Assembly (NCBI RefSeq): GCF_006539185.1
Contig: NZ_BJMN01000048.1
Coordinates: 1 to 64,000 of the forward strand
Origin: Streptomyces gardneri
GTDB lineage: Bacteria > Actinomycetota > Actinomycetes > Streptomycetales > Streptomycetaceae
Length of the DNA stretch: 64,000 nt
Direction: 5' to 3'
A program made the position numbers and the translations under genes. This document shows positions 24,313 through 33,304 of the stretch, in pieces. The notes under the pieces were generated by a model. It saw nothing but the letters and a program-made list of their open reading frames with translations. It had not been told where the DNA came from and did no database searches. Each line of letters opens with the position of its first letter. Position 1 is the stretch's first letter.

Positions 24313-26238
24313 ATGTTCGACACCGTCCTCGTGGCCAACCGGGGCGAGATCGCCGTCCGCGTCATCCGCACCCTGCGGGCGCTCGGCGTGCGCTCGGTGG
24401 CCGTCTACAGCGACGCGGACGCCGACGCCCGGCACGTCCGTGAGGCGGACACGGCGGTACGGATCGGTCCGCCGCCGGCCGCCGAGTCCTATCTGTCGGT
24501 CCCGGCCCTCCTCGACGCCGCCGCCCGCACCGGGGCACAGGCCGTGCACCCGGGCTACGGCTTCCTCGCGGAGAACGCCGCCTTCGCGCGGGCCTGCGCC
24601 GACGCCGGTCTGGTCTTCATCGGCCCGACCGCCGAGGCGATCTCCCTGATGGGCGACAAGATCCGGGCGAAGGAGACCGTGAAGACGGCGGGCGTGCCCG
24701 TCGTCCCCGGCGCCGCCGATCCCGAACTGGTCGAGGCGGCCCGCGAACTGGGCGCGCCCGTCCTGCTCAAGCCGTCCGCCGGCGGCGGCGGCAAGGGCAT
24801 GCGGCTCGTCCGGGACCTTTCGGTCCTTGAGGAGGAGATCGCGGCGGCCCGCCGTGAGGCGCGCGCCTCGTTCGGCGACGACACGCTGCTCGTGGAGCGG
24901 TGGATCGACCGGCCCCGGCACATCGAGATCCAGGTCCTCGCCGACACCCACGGGAACGTGGTGCACCTCGGCGAGCGCGAGTGCTCGCTCCAGCGCCGCC
25001 ACCAGAAGATCATCGAGGAGGCGCCGAGCGTCCTCCTCACGCCCGAGATCCGCGCCGCCATGGGTGCGGCGGCGGTCGAGGCGGCACGGTCCTGCGGCTA
25101 TGTGGGCGCGGGCACGGTCGAGTTCATCGTGCCGGGCGTCGACCCGTCGGCGTACTACTTCATGGAGATGAACACCCGTCTCCAGGTCGAGCACCCGGTG
25201 ACCGAGCTGATCACCGGTATCGACCTGGTGGAGTGGCAGCTGCGGGTGGCCTCCGGCGAACCGCTCCCCTTCGCGCAGGACGACATCCGTCTCGACGGCT
25301 GGGCGATCGAGGCCCGCATCTGCGCGGAGGACCCCTCGCGGGGCTTCCTCCCGTCGGGCGGCACGGTCCTCGCGCTGAACGAGCCGCAGGGCGAAGGCGT
25401 CCGCACGGACTCGGGTCTGTCGCAGGGCACGGAGGTCTCGTCCCTCTACGACCCGATGCTGTCGAAGGTCATCGTCCACGCGAAGGACCGCCCGACGGCC
25501 CTCCGCAAGCTGCGCGCGGCGCTCGCGGACACGGTCACCCTCGGCGTCCCGACGAACGCGGGCTTCCTGCGCCGCCTCCTGGCCCACGAGGACGTGATCG
25601 CGGGCGACCTCGACACGGGTCTGGTGGAGCGGGACGCGGAGAGCCTGGTCCCGCAGGGCGTCCCCGAAGAGGTGTACGCGGCCGCGGCGGCCGTACGGCT
25701 CGCCGGGCTGGCCCCGGAGCCCCGGGAGGGCTGGACGGACCCGTTCTCGGTGCCGAACGGCTTCCGGCTCGGCGGTGCGCCCAAGCGGCTCGCCTTCCCC
25801 TTCCGCGTGCCGGGGCTCGAACCCGTCACGGTCGACGCCCCCGCCGGGGCGCGGGTCACGGACACCGCGGTGACCGTGACGCTGGACGGGATCACCCATC
25901 ACTTCCGGCGCGCCGGCTCCTGGCTGGGCCGCGACGGCGACTCCTGGCACGTGCTCGACCACGACCCCGTCGAGGCCGCGCTCAGCGGGGCGAGGCACGG
26001 TGGGGCCGACACGCTCGCCGCGCCGATGCCCGGGACCGTCACCGTCGTCAAGGTGGCCGTCGGCGACGAGGTCGAGGCCGGGCAGAGCCTGCTCGTCGTC
26101 GAGGCGATGAAGATGGAGCACGTCATCTCCGCCCCGCACGCCGGCACGGTCACCGAGCTCGACGTCACGCCCGGCACCACCGTCGCCATGGACCAGATCC
26201 TGGCCGTGGTGACGCCCCGCGAGGAGGAGGACGCATGA
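24313..26238 (+). CDS. accA1: methylcrotonyl-CoA carboxylase alpha subunit (biotin carboxylase + BCCP)
   Basis: 641 residues. Biotin carboxylase N-domain (about 1-110), ATP-grasp (about 115-320, with KPSAGGGGKGMRLV and EMNTRLQVEHPVTE), C-domain (about 335-445), a middle region, and a C-terminal biotinyl domain with the biotin Lys600 in EAMKMEH. The start chosen is ATG 24313, where the protein begins MFDTVLVANRGEIA, 9 nt after AGGAG. ATG 24304 and a GTG at 24286 overlapping the previous stop are alternatives. It partners with the preceding beta subunit. Confidence 0.93.
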   Translation: MFDTVLVANRGEIAVRVIRTLRALGVRSVAVYSDADADARHVREADTAVRIGPPPAAESYLSVPALLDAAARTGAQAVHPGYGFLAENAAFARACADAGLVFIGPTAEAISLMGDKIRAKETVKTAGVPVVPGAADPELVEAARELGAPVLLKPSAGGGGKGMRLVRDLSVLEEEIAAARREARASFGDDTLLVERWIDRPRHIEIQVLADTHGNVVHLGERECSLQRRHQKIIEEAPSVLLTPEIRAAMGAAAVEAARSCGYVGAGTVEFIVPGVDPSAYYFMEMNTRLQVEHPVTELITGIDLVEWQLRVASGEPLPFAQDDIRLDGWAIEARICAEDPSRGFLPSGGTVLALNEPQGEGVRTDSGLSQGTEVSSLYDPMLSKVIVHAKDRPTALRKLRAALADTVTLGVPTNAGFLRRLLAHEDVIAGDLDTGLVERDAESLVPQGVPEEVYAAAAAVRLAGLAPEPREGWTDPFSVPNGFRLGGAPKRLAFPFRVPGLEPVTVDAPAGARVTDTAVTVTLDGITHHFRRAGSWLGRDGDSWHVLDHDPVEAALSGARHGGADTLAAPMPGTVTVVKVAVGDEVEAGQSLLVVEAMKMEHVISAPHAGTVTELDVTPGTTVAMDQILAVVTPREEEDA

Positions 26239-27170
26239 CCACCGGCCTGCCCATGACCGTCGCCGACCCCTCCCTCCCCGCCCGGGTCCGGATCCACGAG
26301 GTCGGCGCCCGCGACGGGCTGCAGAACGAGAAGACGGCCGTCCCGACCGCCGTGAAGGCGGAGTTCGTCCGGCGGCTCGCCGCCGCCGGCCTGGACACCG
26401 TCGAGGCGACCAGCTTCGTGCACCCGAAGTGGGTGCCCCAGCTGGCCGACGCCGAGGAGCTGTTCCCGCTCGTCCGCGACCTGCCCGTCCGCCTCCCGGT
26501 CCTCGTGCCGAACGAGCGCGGCCTGGACCGGGCGCTCGCGCTCGGGGCGCGGGAGATCGCGGTCTTCGCCTCGGCGACCGAGTCCTTCGCGAAGGCCAAC
26601 CTCAACCGGACCGTCGACGAGGCGCTCGCGCTCTTCGCGCCGACGGTCACCCGCGCCATAGAGGCGGGTCTGAAGGTCCGCGGCTACCTCTCGATGTGCT
26701 TCGGCGACCCCTGGGAGGGCGCCGTCCCGATCGAGCAGGTCGTCCGCGTCACGAAGGCCCTCGCCGAGATGGGCTGCGACGAGCTGAGCCTGGGCGACAC
26801 GATCGGCGTCGCCACCCCGGGCCACGTCCAGGCCCTCCTGACCGCGCTGAACGAGGCCGGGGTCCCGACCTCCCGTATCGCCGTGCACTTCCACGACACC
26901 TACGGACAGGCCCTGTCCAACACCCTCGCCGCGCTGCGGCACGGGGTGACGACGGTCGACGCCTCCGCCGGCGGCCTCGGCGGCTGCCCGTACGCGAAGA
27001 GCGCGACCGGCAATCTCGCCACCGAGGATCTCGTGTGGATGCTCGACGGTCTCGGCATCGAGACCGGGGTCGATCTGGCCGCCCTCACCGCCACGAGCGG
27101 GTGGATGGCCGAACAGCTGGGCCGGCCCAGCCCTTCCCGTACCGTCCGCGCCCTCTCCCACAAGGAGTGA
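26235..27170 (+). CDS. hmgL: hydroxymethylglutaryl-CoA lyase
   Basis: A 311-residue TIM-barrel lyase that cleaves HMG-CoA to acetoacetate and acetyl-CoA, the last step of leucine breakdown. Visible signatures: ARDGLQNEK at the N-terminus, HFHDTYGQALSNTLAAL, and the catalytic-cysteine loop GGLGGCPYAKSATGN. ATGA overlap of 4 nt with the alpha subunit gene shows translational coupling. Its stop is 8 bp before the next gene. Confidence 0.94.
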   Translation: MTTGLPMTVADPSLPARVRIHEVGARDGLQNEKTAVPTAVKAEFVRRLAAAGLDTVEATSFVHPKWVPQLADAEELFPLVRDLPVRLPVLVPNERGLDRALALGAREIAVFASATESFAKANLNRTVDEALALFAPTVTRAIEAGLKVRGYLSMCFGDPWEGAVPIEQVVRVTKALAEMGCDELSLGDTIGVATPGHVQALLTALNEAGVPTSRIAVHFHDTYGQALSNTLAALRHGVTTVDASAGGLGGCPYAKSATGNLATEDLVWMLDGLGIETGVDLAALTATSGWMAEQLGRPSPSRTVRALSHKE

Positions 27171-27178
27171 CGAAACCC

Positions 27179-28339
27179 ATGTCCCTCGACCACCGGCTCA
27201 CCGAAGAGCACGAGGAACTCCGCCGCACCGTCGAGGCCTTCGCGCACGACGTCGTCGCCCCGAAGATCGGCGACTACTACGAGCGGCACGAGTTCCCGTA
27301 CGAGATCGTCCGCGAGATGGGCCGCATGGGCCTGTTCGGCCTCCCCTTCCCGGAGGAGTACGGCGGCATGGGCGGCGACTACCTCGCGCTCGGCATCGCC
27401 CTGGAGGAGCTCGCCCGGGTCGACTCCTCCGTCGCCATCACGCTGGAGGCGGGCGTCTCCCTCGGCGCGATGCCGGTCTTCCGCTTCGGCACGGAGGAGC
27501 AGAAGCGGGAGTGGCTGCCGAAGCTGTGCTCCGGCGAGGTCCTCGGCGCCTTCGGCCTCACCGAGCCCGGTGCGGGCTCGGACGCCGGCGGCACCCGTAC
27601 GACCGCCGTCCGCGACGGCGACCACTGGGTCATCAACGGCTCGAAGTGCTTCATCACCAACTCCGGTACGGACATCACGGGTCTGGTGACGGTCACGGCG
27701 GTCACCGGCCGCAAGCCCGACGGCCGCCCGCTGATCTCCTCGATCATCGTGCCGTCCGGCACGCCGGGCTTCACGGTCGCCGCCCCGTACTCGAAGGTCG
27801 GCTGGAACGCCTCGGACACCCGGGAGCTCTCCTTCGACGACGTCCGCGTCCCGGTGGAGAACCTGCTGGGCGAAGAGGGCCGCGGCTACGCGCAGTTCCT
27901 GCGGATCCTGGACGAGGGCCGGGTCGCCATCGCGGCGCTCGCGACCGGTCTCGCGCAGGGCTGTGTGGACGAGTCGGTGAAGTACGCGCACGAGCGCCAC
28001 GCCTTCGGCCGGCCGATCGGCGACAACCAGGCCATCCAGTTCAAGATCGCCGACATGGAGACGAAGGCTCACATGTCGCGGATCGGCTGGCGGGACGCGG
28101 CCTCGCGCCTCGTCCTCGGCGAGTCCTTCAAGAAGGAGGCGGCCATCGCCAAGCTGTACTCCTCCACGGTGGCCGTCGACAACGCCCGTGACGCCACCCA
28201 GATCCACGGCGGCTACGGCTTCATGAACGAGTACCCGGTGGCCCGTATGTGGCGCGACTCGAAGATCCTGGAGATCGGCGAGGGCACGAGCGAGGTCCAG
28301 CGGATGCTGATCGCGCGGGAGTTGGGCCTCCCGGCCTGA
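27179..28339 (+). CDS. acdH: branched-chain acyl-CoA dehydrogenase (isovaleryl-CoA type)
   Basis: 386 residues with the acyl-CoA dehydrogenase motifs FGLTEPGAGSDAGGT and FGRPIGDNQAIQFKIADM, plus a C-terminal IHGGYGFMNEYPVARMWRDSKILEIGEGTSE. The base is likely Glu368 in the EGT position, as in medium/short branched-chain enzymes; true isovaleryl-CoA dehydrogenases have it elsewhere. This fits the broad branched-chain AcdH described in Streptomyces (recalled). AAGGAG lies 11 nt upstream of the ATG. As the last gene of the operon it feeds 3-methylcrotonyl-CoA to the carboxylase. Confidence 0.93.
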   Translation: MSLDHRLTEEHEELRRTVEAFAHDVVAPKIGDYYERHEFPYEIVREMGRMGLFGLPFPEEYGGMGGDYLALGIALEELARVDSSVAITLEAGVSLGAMPVFRFGTEEQKREWLPKLCSGEVLGAFGLTEPGAGSDAGGTRTTAVRDGDHWVINGSKCFITNSGTDITGLVTVTAVTGRKPDGRPLISSIIVPSGTPGFTVAAPYSKVGWNASDTRELSFDDVRVPVENLLGEEGRGYAQFLRILDEGRVAIAALATGLAQGCVDESVKYAHERHAFGRPIGDNQAIQFKIADMETKAHMSRIGWRDAASRLVLGESFKKEAAIAKLYSSTVAVDNARDATQIHGGYGFMNEYPVARMWRDSKILEIGEGTSEVQRMLIARELGLPA

Positions 28340-28355
28340 CCCCCCGCCCTCCGTC

Positions 28356-28392
28356 CGGAGCCCGTCGTCCCGTCAGGGGGCGGCGGGCTCCG
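28356..28392 (+). terminator. hairpin after leucine operon
   Basis: A 9-bp perfect stem, CGGAGCCCG (28356-28364) with its complement at 28384-28392, and partial pairing of the loop. It follows the acdH stop and precedes the desE promoter. Confidence 0.6.
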
Positions 28393-28479
28393 TCGCGTTC
28401 CCGGCGCCCTCCAGGCGGCCCCACGGCGGGTTCCCGGCGTGTGATCCACGCCTCGCCCGCCCACCTCTACTGATCGTTA

Positions 28480-28498
28480 TTTGGTTAGGCTAACCTTT
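28480..28498. promoter_or_regulatory. iron box upstream of desE (DmdR1-type)
   Basis: TTTGGTTAGGCTAACCTTT, a 19-bp palindrome centred on GGTTAGGCTAACC, matches the DtxR/DmdR1 iron box of Streptomyces. It predicts iron repression of desE-desF. Confidence 0.92.
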
Positions 28499-28547
28499 CC
28501 TCGACTTGCCCCGGCCGACACCGGCTCGTACCGAAAGCGACTCCGCC

Positions 28548-29597
28548 ATGCCCAGCACCGCCCGCGCCACCCATCTCACCCGTCGCGGCCTGCTGGCCGC
28601 GGGCGGCGCTCTCGGTCTGGGCGCCGCGCTCGTCGCCTGCGGCGGCGACAAGAAGGACGGCGCCGCCGCTCCCTCCGCCTCGGCGAAGTCCGGTTCCTGG
28701 GAGTTCAAGGACGACCGCGGTCTGACCGTGAAGGCGAAGTCCGCCCCGAAGCGGATCGTCGCCTTCACCGGCACCGCCGCCGCCCTGCACGACTTCGGCA
28801 TCGAGGTCGTCGGCGTCTTCGGCCCGACCTACGTCGAGGACCCGAAGACCAAGGAGAAGAAGCCGGACGTCCAGGCGGGCGACCTCGACATCACCAAGGT
28901 CAAGGTCATCGGCAACGTCTGGGGCGAGTTCAAGATCGAGGAGTACCTCAAGCTCCAGCCCGAGGTCCTCATCACGGACATGTGGGAGAAGAACGACCTC
29001 TGGTACGTCCCGGCGGAGCAGAAGGACAAGATCCTCAAGATCGCCCCGAGCGTCGCCCTGTGGGCCTCGGACCTGTCGATGCCGGCCGTCCTCCAGCGCC
29101 ACGCCGACCTGGCCGCCTCGCTCGGCGCCGACGTCCAGACCGCGCAGATCAAGGCCGACAAGGCCCGCTTCGAGGCCGCGGCCGAGCGCGTCCGCAAGGC
29201 CGCCAAGGGCAAGAAGGACATCAAGGTCCTGATCGGCTCCGGCTCCCCCGACCTCTTCTACGTCTCCACCCCGGTCCGCCCGACCGACACGCTCTTCTTC
29301 AAGGAGCTGGGCGTCAACCTGGTCGTCCCGACCAAGCTGGACCAGGGCGGCTGGTTCGAGGGCCTCAGCTGGGAGAACGTCGACAAGTACAAGGCCGACG
29401 TCATCATGCTCGACAACCGCACCGGCACCCTCCAGCCGGAGCAGCTGAAGGCCAAGCCCACCTGGGGCGCGCTGCCCGCCGTCAAGGCCGGCCAGGTCAT
29501 CCCGCGCGTGACGGAGCCGGTCTACTCCTACGCCAAGTGCGCCCCGCTCCTCGAGGACCTGGCGAAGGCCCTGGAGAACGCGAAGAAGGTGTCCTGA
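28548..29597 (+). CDS. desE: ferrioxamine ABC transporter substrate-binding lipoprotein
   Basis: A 349-residue, FepB/FhuD-like siderophore-binding protein. The N-terminus combines a twin-arginine motif (TRRGLLAAGG) with a lipobox ending at Cys31 (ALVACGG), so it is a Tat-exported lipoprotein. The periplasmic-binding-protein fold follows, with RIVAFTGTAAALHDFG and a C-terminal lobe. It binds ferrioxamines for uptake; the permease and ATPase are not in the window. The ATG at 28548 has only a weak ribosome site. Iron-box controlled and co-directional with desF, 3 bp apart. Confidence 0.93.
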   Translation: MPSTARATHLTRRGLLAAGGALGLGAALVACGGDKKDGAAAPSASAKSGSWEFKDDRGLTVKAKSAPKRIVAFTGTAAALHDFGIEVVGVFGPTYVEDPKTKEKKPDVQAGDLDITKVKVIGNVWGEFKIEEYLKLQPEVLITDMWEKNDLWYVPAEQKDKILKIAPSVALWASDLSMPAVLQRHADLAASLGADVQTAQIKADKARFEAAAERVRKAAKGKKDIKVLIGSGSPDLFYVSTPVRPTDTLFFKELGVNLVVPTKLDQGGWFEGLSWENVDKYKADVIMLDNRTGTLQPEQLKAKPTWGALPAVKAGQVIPRVTEPVYSYAKCAPLLEDLAKALENAKKVS

Positions 29598-29600
29598 CCC

Positions 29601-30449
29601 ATGACGACCGCCGAGACCGCCCCGTTCCAGTTCTTCTCCCTCCAGGTCGACCGGACGCGGCGGCTCGGCCCGTCGCTGGTCCGCGTCACCTTCACCGGCG
29701 AGGACCTGAAGAGGTTCGCCTCCGGAGGCCGCGACCAGTCGCTCTCCCTCTTCCTGCCGCACCCCGGCCAGGAGGCGCCCGTCCTGCCGCCGCTCGACGA
29801 CCCGGACATGTACGCGATCCTGGGCGCCTGGCGGGCGATGCCGGACGACGAGCGGGCCGTGATGCGCTCGTACACGGTCCGCGAGCAGCGCACCGATCCG
29901 GACGAGATGGACATCGACTTCGCGATCCACACGGACGGCGGGCCCGCCTGCCGCTGGGCCGGCCGCGCCGAGCCCGGTGACCGGGTGGTCGTCCTCGGCC
30001 CCGCGGTCGCCGCGAACACGGGCGTCCGCTTCCAGCTCCCCGAGGACGCGGACTCCGTGCTGATCTGGGCGGACGAGACGGCCCTGCCGGCCGCCTCGGC
30101 GATCCTGGAGTGGCTGCCGGCCGAGACCCGCGCGCAGGTGTTCCTCGAAGTGCCGTACTCCGGCGACCGCATGGACCTCGCGACCGAGGCGGACGCCACG
30201 GTCACCTGGCTCGTACGGGAGGAGGGCGCGCCCTCGGCCGTGGACGCGGTGCGCGGCGCCGAGCTGCCCGGCGAGGCCCCGTACGTCTGGATCGCGGGCG
30301 AGTCCGGCTCGGTGAAGGCGCTGCGCCGTCACTTCGTGCGCGAGCGCGAACTCGACCGCCGCCGGGTGACGTTCGTCGGCTACTGGCGCAAGGGTCTTTC
30401 CGAGGACGCCCTGCGCGAGGTGCCGGACGAGACGCAGGAAGACGCGTAA
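29601..30449 (+). CDS. desF: siderophore-interacting FAD protein (ferric siderophore reductase)
   Basis: 282 residues of the ViuB/SIP family: an FAD-binding barrel with RSYTVREQR (about residue 90), then the NAD(P)H/SIP domain with DGGPACRWAGRAEPGDRVVVLGP and a C-terminal WIAGESGSVKALRRHFVRE. The C-terminal WRKGLSED is typical. It is expected to reduce Fe(III)-desferrioxamine in the cytoplasm and free the iron. The ATG at 29601 follows the desE stop by 3 bp, in the same transcript. Confidence 0.92.
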   Translation: MTTAETAPFQFFSLQVDRTRRLGPSLVRVTFTGEDLKRFASGGRDQSLSLFLPHPGQEAPVLPPLDDPDMYAILGAWRAMPDDERAVMRSYTVREQRTDPDEMDIDFAIHTDGGPACRWAGRAEPGDRVVVLGPAVAANTGVRFQLPEDADSVLIWADETALPAASAILEWLPAETRAQVFLEVPYSGDRMDLATEADATVTWLVREEGAPSAVDAVRGAELPGEAPYVWIAGESGSVKALRRHFVRERELDRRRVTFVGYWRKGLSEDALREVPDETQEDA

Positions 30450-30462
30450 CCCTCCGTTCCCC

Positions 30463-30500
30463 CAATGGCCCCCCGACCCTCATGGGTTGGGGGGCCATTG
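30463..30500. terminator. strong hairpin between desF and desA
   Basis: The stem CAATGGCCCCCC (30463-30474) pairs with 30489-30500 and continues inward through ACCC/GGGT with one G-T pair, leaving a TCAT loop, about 17 bp in all. It separates desEF from desABCD, so they are two transcripts. Confidence 0.85.
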
Positions 30501-30510
30501 CGTTGCAAAA

Positions 30511-30529
30511 TTAGGTTAGGCTAACCTTA
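30511..30529. promoter_or_regulatory. iron box upstream of desA (DmdR1-type)
   Basis: TTAGGTTAGGCTAACCTTA is an almost perfect DmdR1 iron box 66 bp before the desA ATG. Iron repression of the biosynthetic operon is expected. Confidence 0.95.
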
Positions 30530-30594
30530 CTTTCGCAGCGCCTTCCGGCGCGTCCCGAAGCATCCTTCAGCGTTCCTCCCGAAAGGGCCCCCAC

Positions 30595-32034
30595 ATGCGC
30601 TCCCACCTGCTCAACGACGCCACGGCGGAGAGCTACCGGCGCTCCGTCACCGAAGGAGTCGAGCGGGTGGCGGCCAAACTCGCCGCGACACGCCGCCCGT
30701 TCAGCGGCGTCACCCCCGCCGAACTGGCCCCCGTCATCGACGCCGTCGACCTCGACCGGCCGCTCGGCGACGCCTCCGCGGCCCTCGACGAGCTGGAGGA
30801 CGTCTACCTCCGCGACGCCGTCTACTTCCACCACCCGCGCTACCTGGGCCACCTGAACTGCCCGGTCGTCATCCCCGCCGTCCTCGGCGAGGCCGTCCTC
30901 TCGGCGATCAACTCCTCGCTCGACACCTGGGACCAGAGCGCGGGCGGCACCCTCATCGAGCGGAAGCTGATCGACTGGACCACCGGCCGGATCGGCCTCG
31001 GCCCCGCCGCGGACGGGGTGTTCACCAGCGGTGGCACGCAGTCCAACCTCCAGGCCATGCTCCTCGCCCGCGAGGAGGCCAAGACGAAGGACCTGGCGAA
31101 GCTCCGGATCTTCTCCTCCGAGTGCAGCCACTTCAGCGTCCAGAAGTCGGCCACCCTCCTCGGCCTCGGCGCCGACGCCGTCATCTCCATCCCGGTCGAC
31201 CGGAACAAGCGCATGCAGTCCGTCGTCCTCGCCGCCGAGCTGGAGGCCTGCCGCGCCGAGGGCCTCGTCCCGATGGCGATCGTCGCCACCGCCGGCACCA
31301 CCGACTTCGGCTCCATCGACCCGCTGCCCGAGATCGCCACCCTCGCCGACGAGTACGGCGCCTGGATGCACGTCGACGCGGCCTACGGCTGCGGACTGCT
31401 CGCCTCCCGCACCCGCCGCCACCTCCTGGACGGCATCGAGCGGGCCGACTCGGTCACGGTCGACTACCACAAGTCCTTCTTCCAGCCGGTGAGTTCCTCC
31501 GCCCTCCTGGTCCGCGACGGCGCCACCCTGCGCCACGCGACGTACCACGCGGACTACCTCAACCCGCGCCGCGCGGTCACCGAGCTGATCCCCAACCAGG
31601 TGGACAAGTCGCTCCAGACGACCCGCCGCTTCGACGCGCTCAAGCTCTGGATGACCCTGCGCGTGATGGGCGCCGACGGCATCGGCGAGCTCTTCGACGA
31701 GGTCTGCGACCTGGCCCGGGAGGGCCACGCGCTGCTCGCCGCCGACCCGCGCTACGACGTCGTGGTCGAGCCGCAGCTCTCCACCCTCGTCTACCGCTAC
31801 GTCCCCGAGGCCGTCACCTCGCCCGCCGAGATCGACCGGGCCAACCTCTACGCCCGCAAGGCCCTCTTCGCCTCCGGCGAGGCCGTCGTCGCCGGCACCA
31901 AGGTCGACGGCCGCCAGTACCTCAAGTTCACCCTGCTCAACCCCGAGACCACCGCGGCCGACATCGCCGCCGTCCTCGATCTGATCGCCGGCCACGCCGA
32001 GCAGTACCTGGGAGAGACCCTTGTCCACGCCTGA
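30595..32034 (+). CDS. desA: lysine decarboxylase of desferrioxamine biosynthesis
   Basis: A 479-residue, PLP-dependent group II decarboxylase making cadaverine from lysine. The PLP lysine is Lys293 in VDYHKSFFQP. The cofactor Asp lies in HVDAAYGCG and the substrate-side pattern GGTQSNLQAML is present. ATG at 30595 after GAAAGGG. First gene of desABCD, under its own iron box. The stop overlaps desB by 14 nt. Confidence 0.95.
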   Translation: MRSHLLNDATAESYRRSVTEGVERVAAKLAATRRPFSGVTPAELAPVIDAVDLDRPLGDASAALDELEDVYLRDAVYFHHPRYLGHLNCPVVIPAVLGEAVLSAINSSLDTWDQSAGGTLIERKLIDWTTGRIGLGPAADGVFTSGGTQSNLQAMLLAREEAKTKDLAKLRIFSSECSHFSVQKSATLLGLGADAVISIPVDRNKRMQSVVLAAELEACRAEGLVPMAIVATAGTTDFGSIDPLPEIATLADEYGAWMHVDAAYGCGLLASRTRRHLLDGIERADSVTVDYHKSFFQPVSSSALLVRDGATLRHATYHADYLNPRRAVTELIPNQVDKSLQTTRRFDALKLWMTLRVMGADGIGELFDEVCDLAREGHALLAADPRYDVVVEPQLSTLVYRYVPEAVTSPAEIDRANLYARKALFASGEAVVAGTKVDGRQYLKFTLLNPETTAADIAAVLDLIAGHAEQYLGETLVHA

Positions 32035-33304
32035 GACGACCGAGACGTACGACTTCATCGGCATCGGGCTCGGCCCGTTCAACCTCGGACTCGCCTGCCT
32101 GACCGAGCCCATCGACCACCTGAACGGTCTCTTCCTGGAGTCCAAGCCGGACTTCGAGTGGCACTCGGGGATGTTCCTCGAAGGCGCGCACCTCCAGACG
32201 CCGTTCATGTCGGACCTCGTCACGATGGCCGACCCGACGTCCCCCTTCTCCTTCCTCAACTACCTGAAGGAGAAGGGCCGGCTCTACTCGTTCTACATCC
32301 GCGAGAACTTCTACCCGCTGCGGACCGAGTACAACGACTACTGCCGCTGGGCCGCAGCGAAGGTCACCTCCGTCCGCTGGTCGACGACCGTCGCCGCCGT
32401 GACCTTCGACGAGACCGACGAGGTCTACGCCGTCACCACCGAGGCCGGGGACACCTTCCGCGCCCGCCGCATCGTCCTGGGCACCGGCACCCCGCCGTAC
32501 GTCCCCGAGACCTGCGCGGACCTCGGCGGCGACCTGATCCACAACTCGCGCTACCTCCCCAACAAGGAGGCGCTCCAGAAGAAGAAGTCGATCACCCTGG
32601 TCGGCAGCGGCCAGAGCGCGGCGGAGATCTACTACGACCTCCTGTCGGAGATCGACGTCCACGGCTACAAGCTCAACTGGGTGACCCGCTCCCCCCGCTT
32701 CTTCCCCCTGGAATACACCAAGCTCACCCTGGAGATGACCTCCCCGGAGTACGTGGACTACTTCCACGCGCTCCCCGAGCAGACCCGCTACCGCCTGGAG
32801 ACCCAGCAGAAGGGCCTCTTCAAGGGCATCGACGGCGAGCTCATCGACGCCATCTTCGACCTGCTCTACCAGAAGAACCTGAACGGCCCCGTCCCCACCC
32901 GGCTGCTCACCAACTCCGCGCTGCACGCCGCCGCGTACGACGACACCACCGGCACGTACACGCTGGGCTTCCGCCAGGAGGAGCAGGAGAAGGACTTCAC
33001 CCTGGACACCGAGGGCCTGATCCTCGCCACCGGGTACAAGTACGCCGTTCCCGCCTTCCTGGAGCCCGTCCGCGACCGCATCCGCTGGGACGGCCAGGGC
33101 CGCTTCGACGTGGCCCGCAACTACGCGATCGACACGACCGGCCGGGGGATCTTCCTCCAGAACTCCGCCGTGCACACCCACTCGATCACCGCGCCCGACC
33201 TGGGCATGGGGGCGTATCGCAACGCGTACATCATCGGGGAGATGCTGGGCTCCGAGTACTACCCCGTAGAGAAGACCATCGCTTTCCAGGAGTTCGCCGC
33301 ATGA
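32021..33304 (+). CDS. desB: cadaverine N-hydroxylase (FAD/NADPH monooxygenase)
   Basis: 427 residues of the lysine/ornithine N-monooxygenase family. The FAD motif is GIGLGPFNLGLA at the N-terminus, the NADPH motif LVGSGQSAAEIYYDLL is near 195, and the C-terminal ATGYKYAVPAFL is typical. The start appears to be TTG at 32021, inside desA, with GGGAGAG just upstream; the protein begins MSTPETTETYDFIGIG. No ATG or GTG fits as well. It hydroxylates cadaverine to N-hydroxycadaverine. Confidence 0.93.
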   Translation: MSTPETTETYDFIGIGLGPFNLGLACLTEPIDHLNGLFLESKPDFEWHSGMFLEGAHLQTPFMSDLVTMADPTSPFSFLNYLKEKGRLYSFYIRENFYPLRTEYNDYCRWAAAKVTSVRWSTTVAAVTFDETDEVYAVTTEAGDTFRARRIVLGTGTPPYVPETCADLGGDLIHNSRYLPNKEALQKKKSITLVGSGQSAAEIYYDLLSEIDVHGYKLNWVTRSPRFFPLEYTKLTLEMTSPEYVDYFHALPEQTRYRLETQQKGLFKGIDGELIDAIFDLLYQKNLNGPVPTRLLTNSALHAAAYDDTTGTYTLGFRQEEQEKDFTLDTEGLILATGYKYAVPAFLEPVRDRIRWDGQGRFDVARNYAIDTTGRGIFLQNSAVHTHSITAPDLGMGAYRNAYIIGEMLGSEYYPVEKTIAFQEFAA

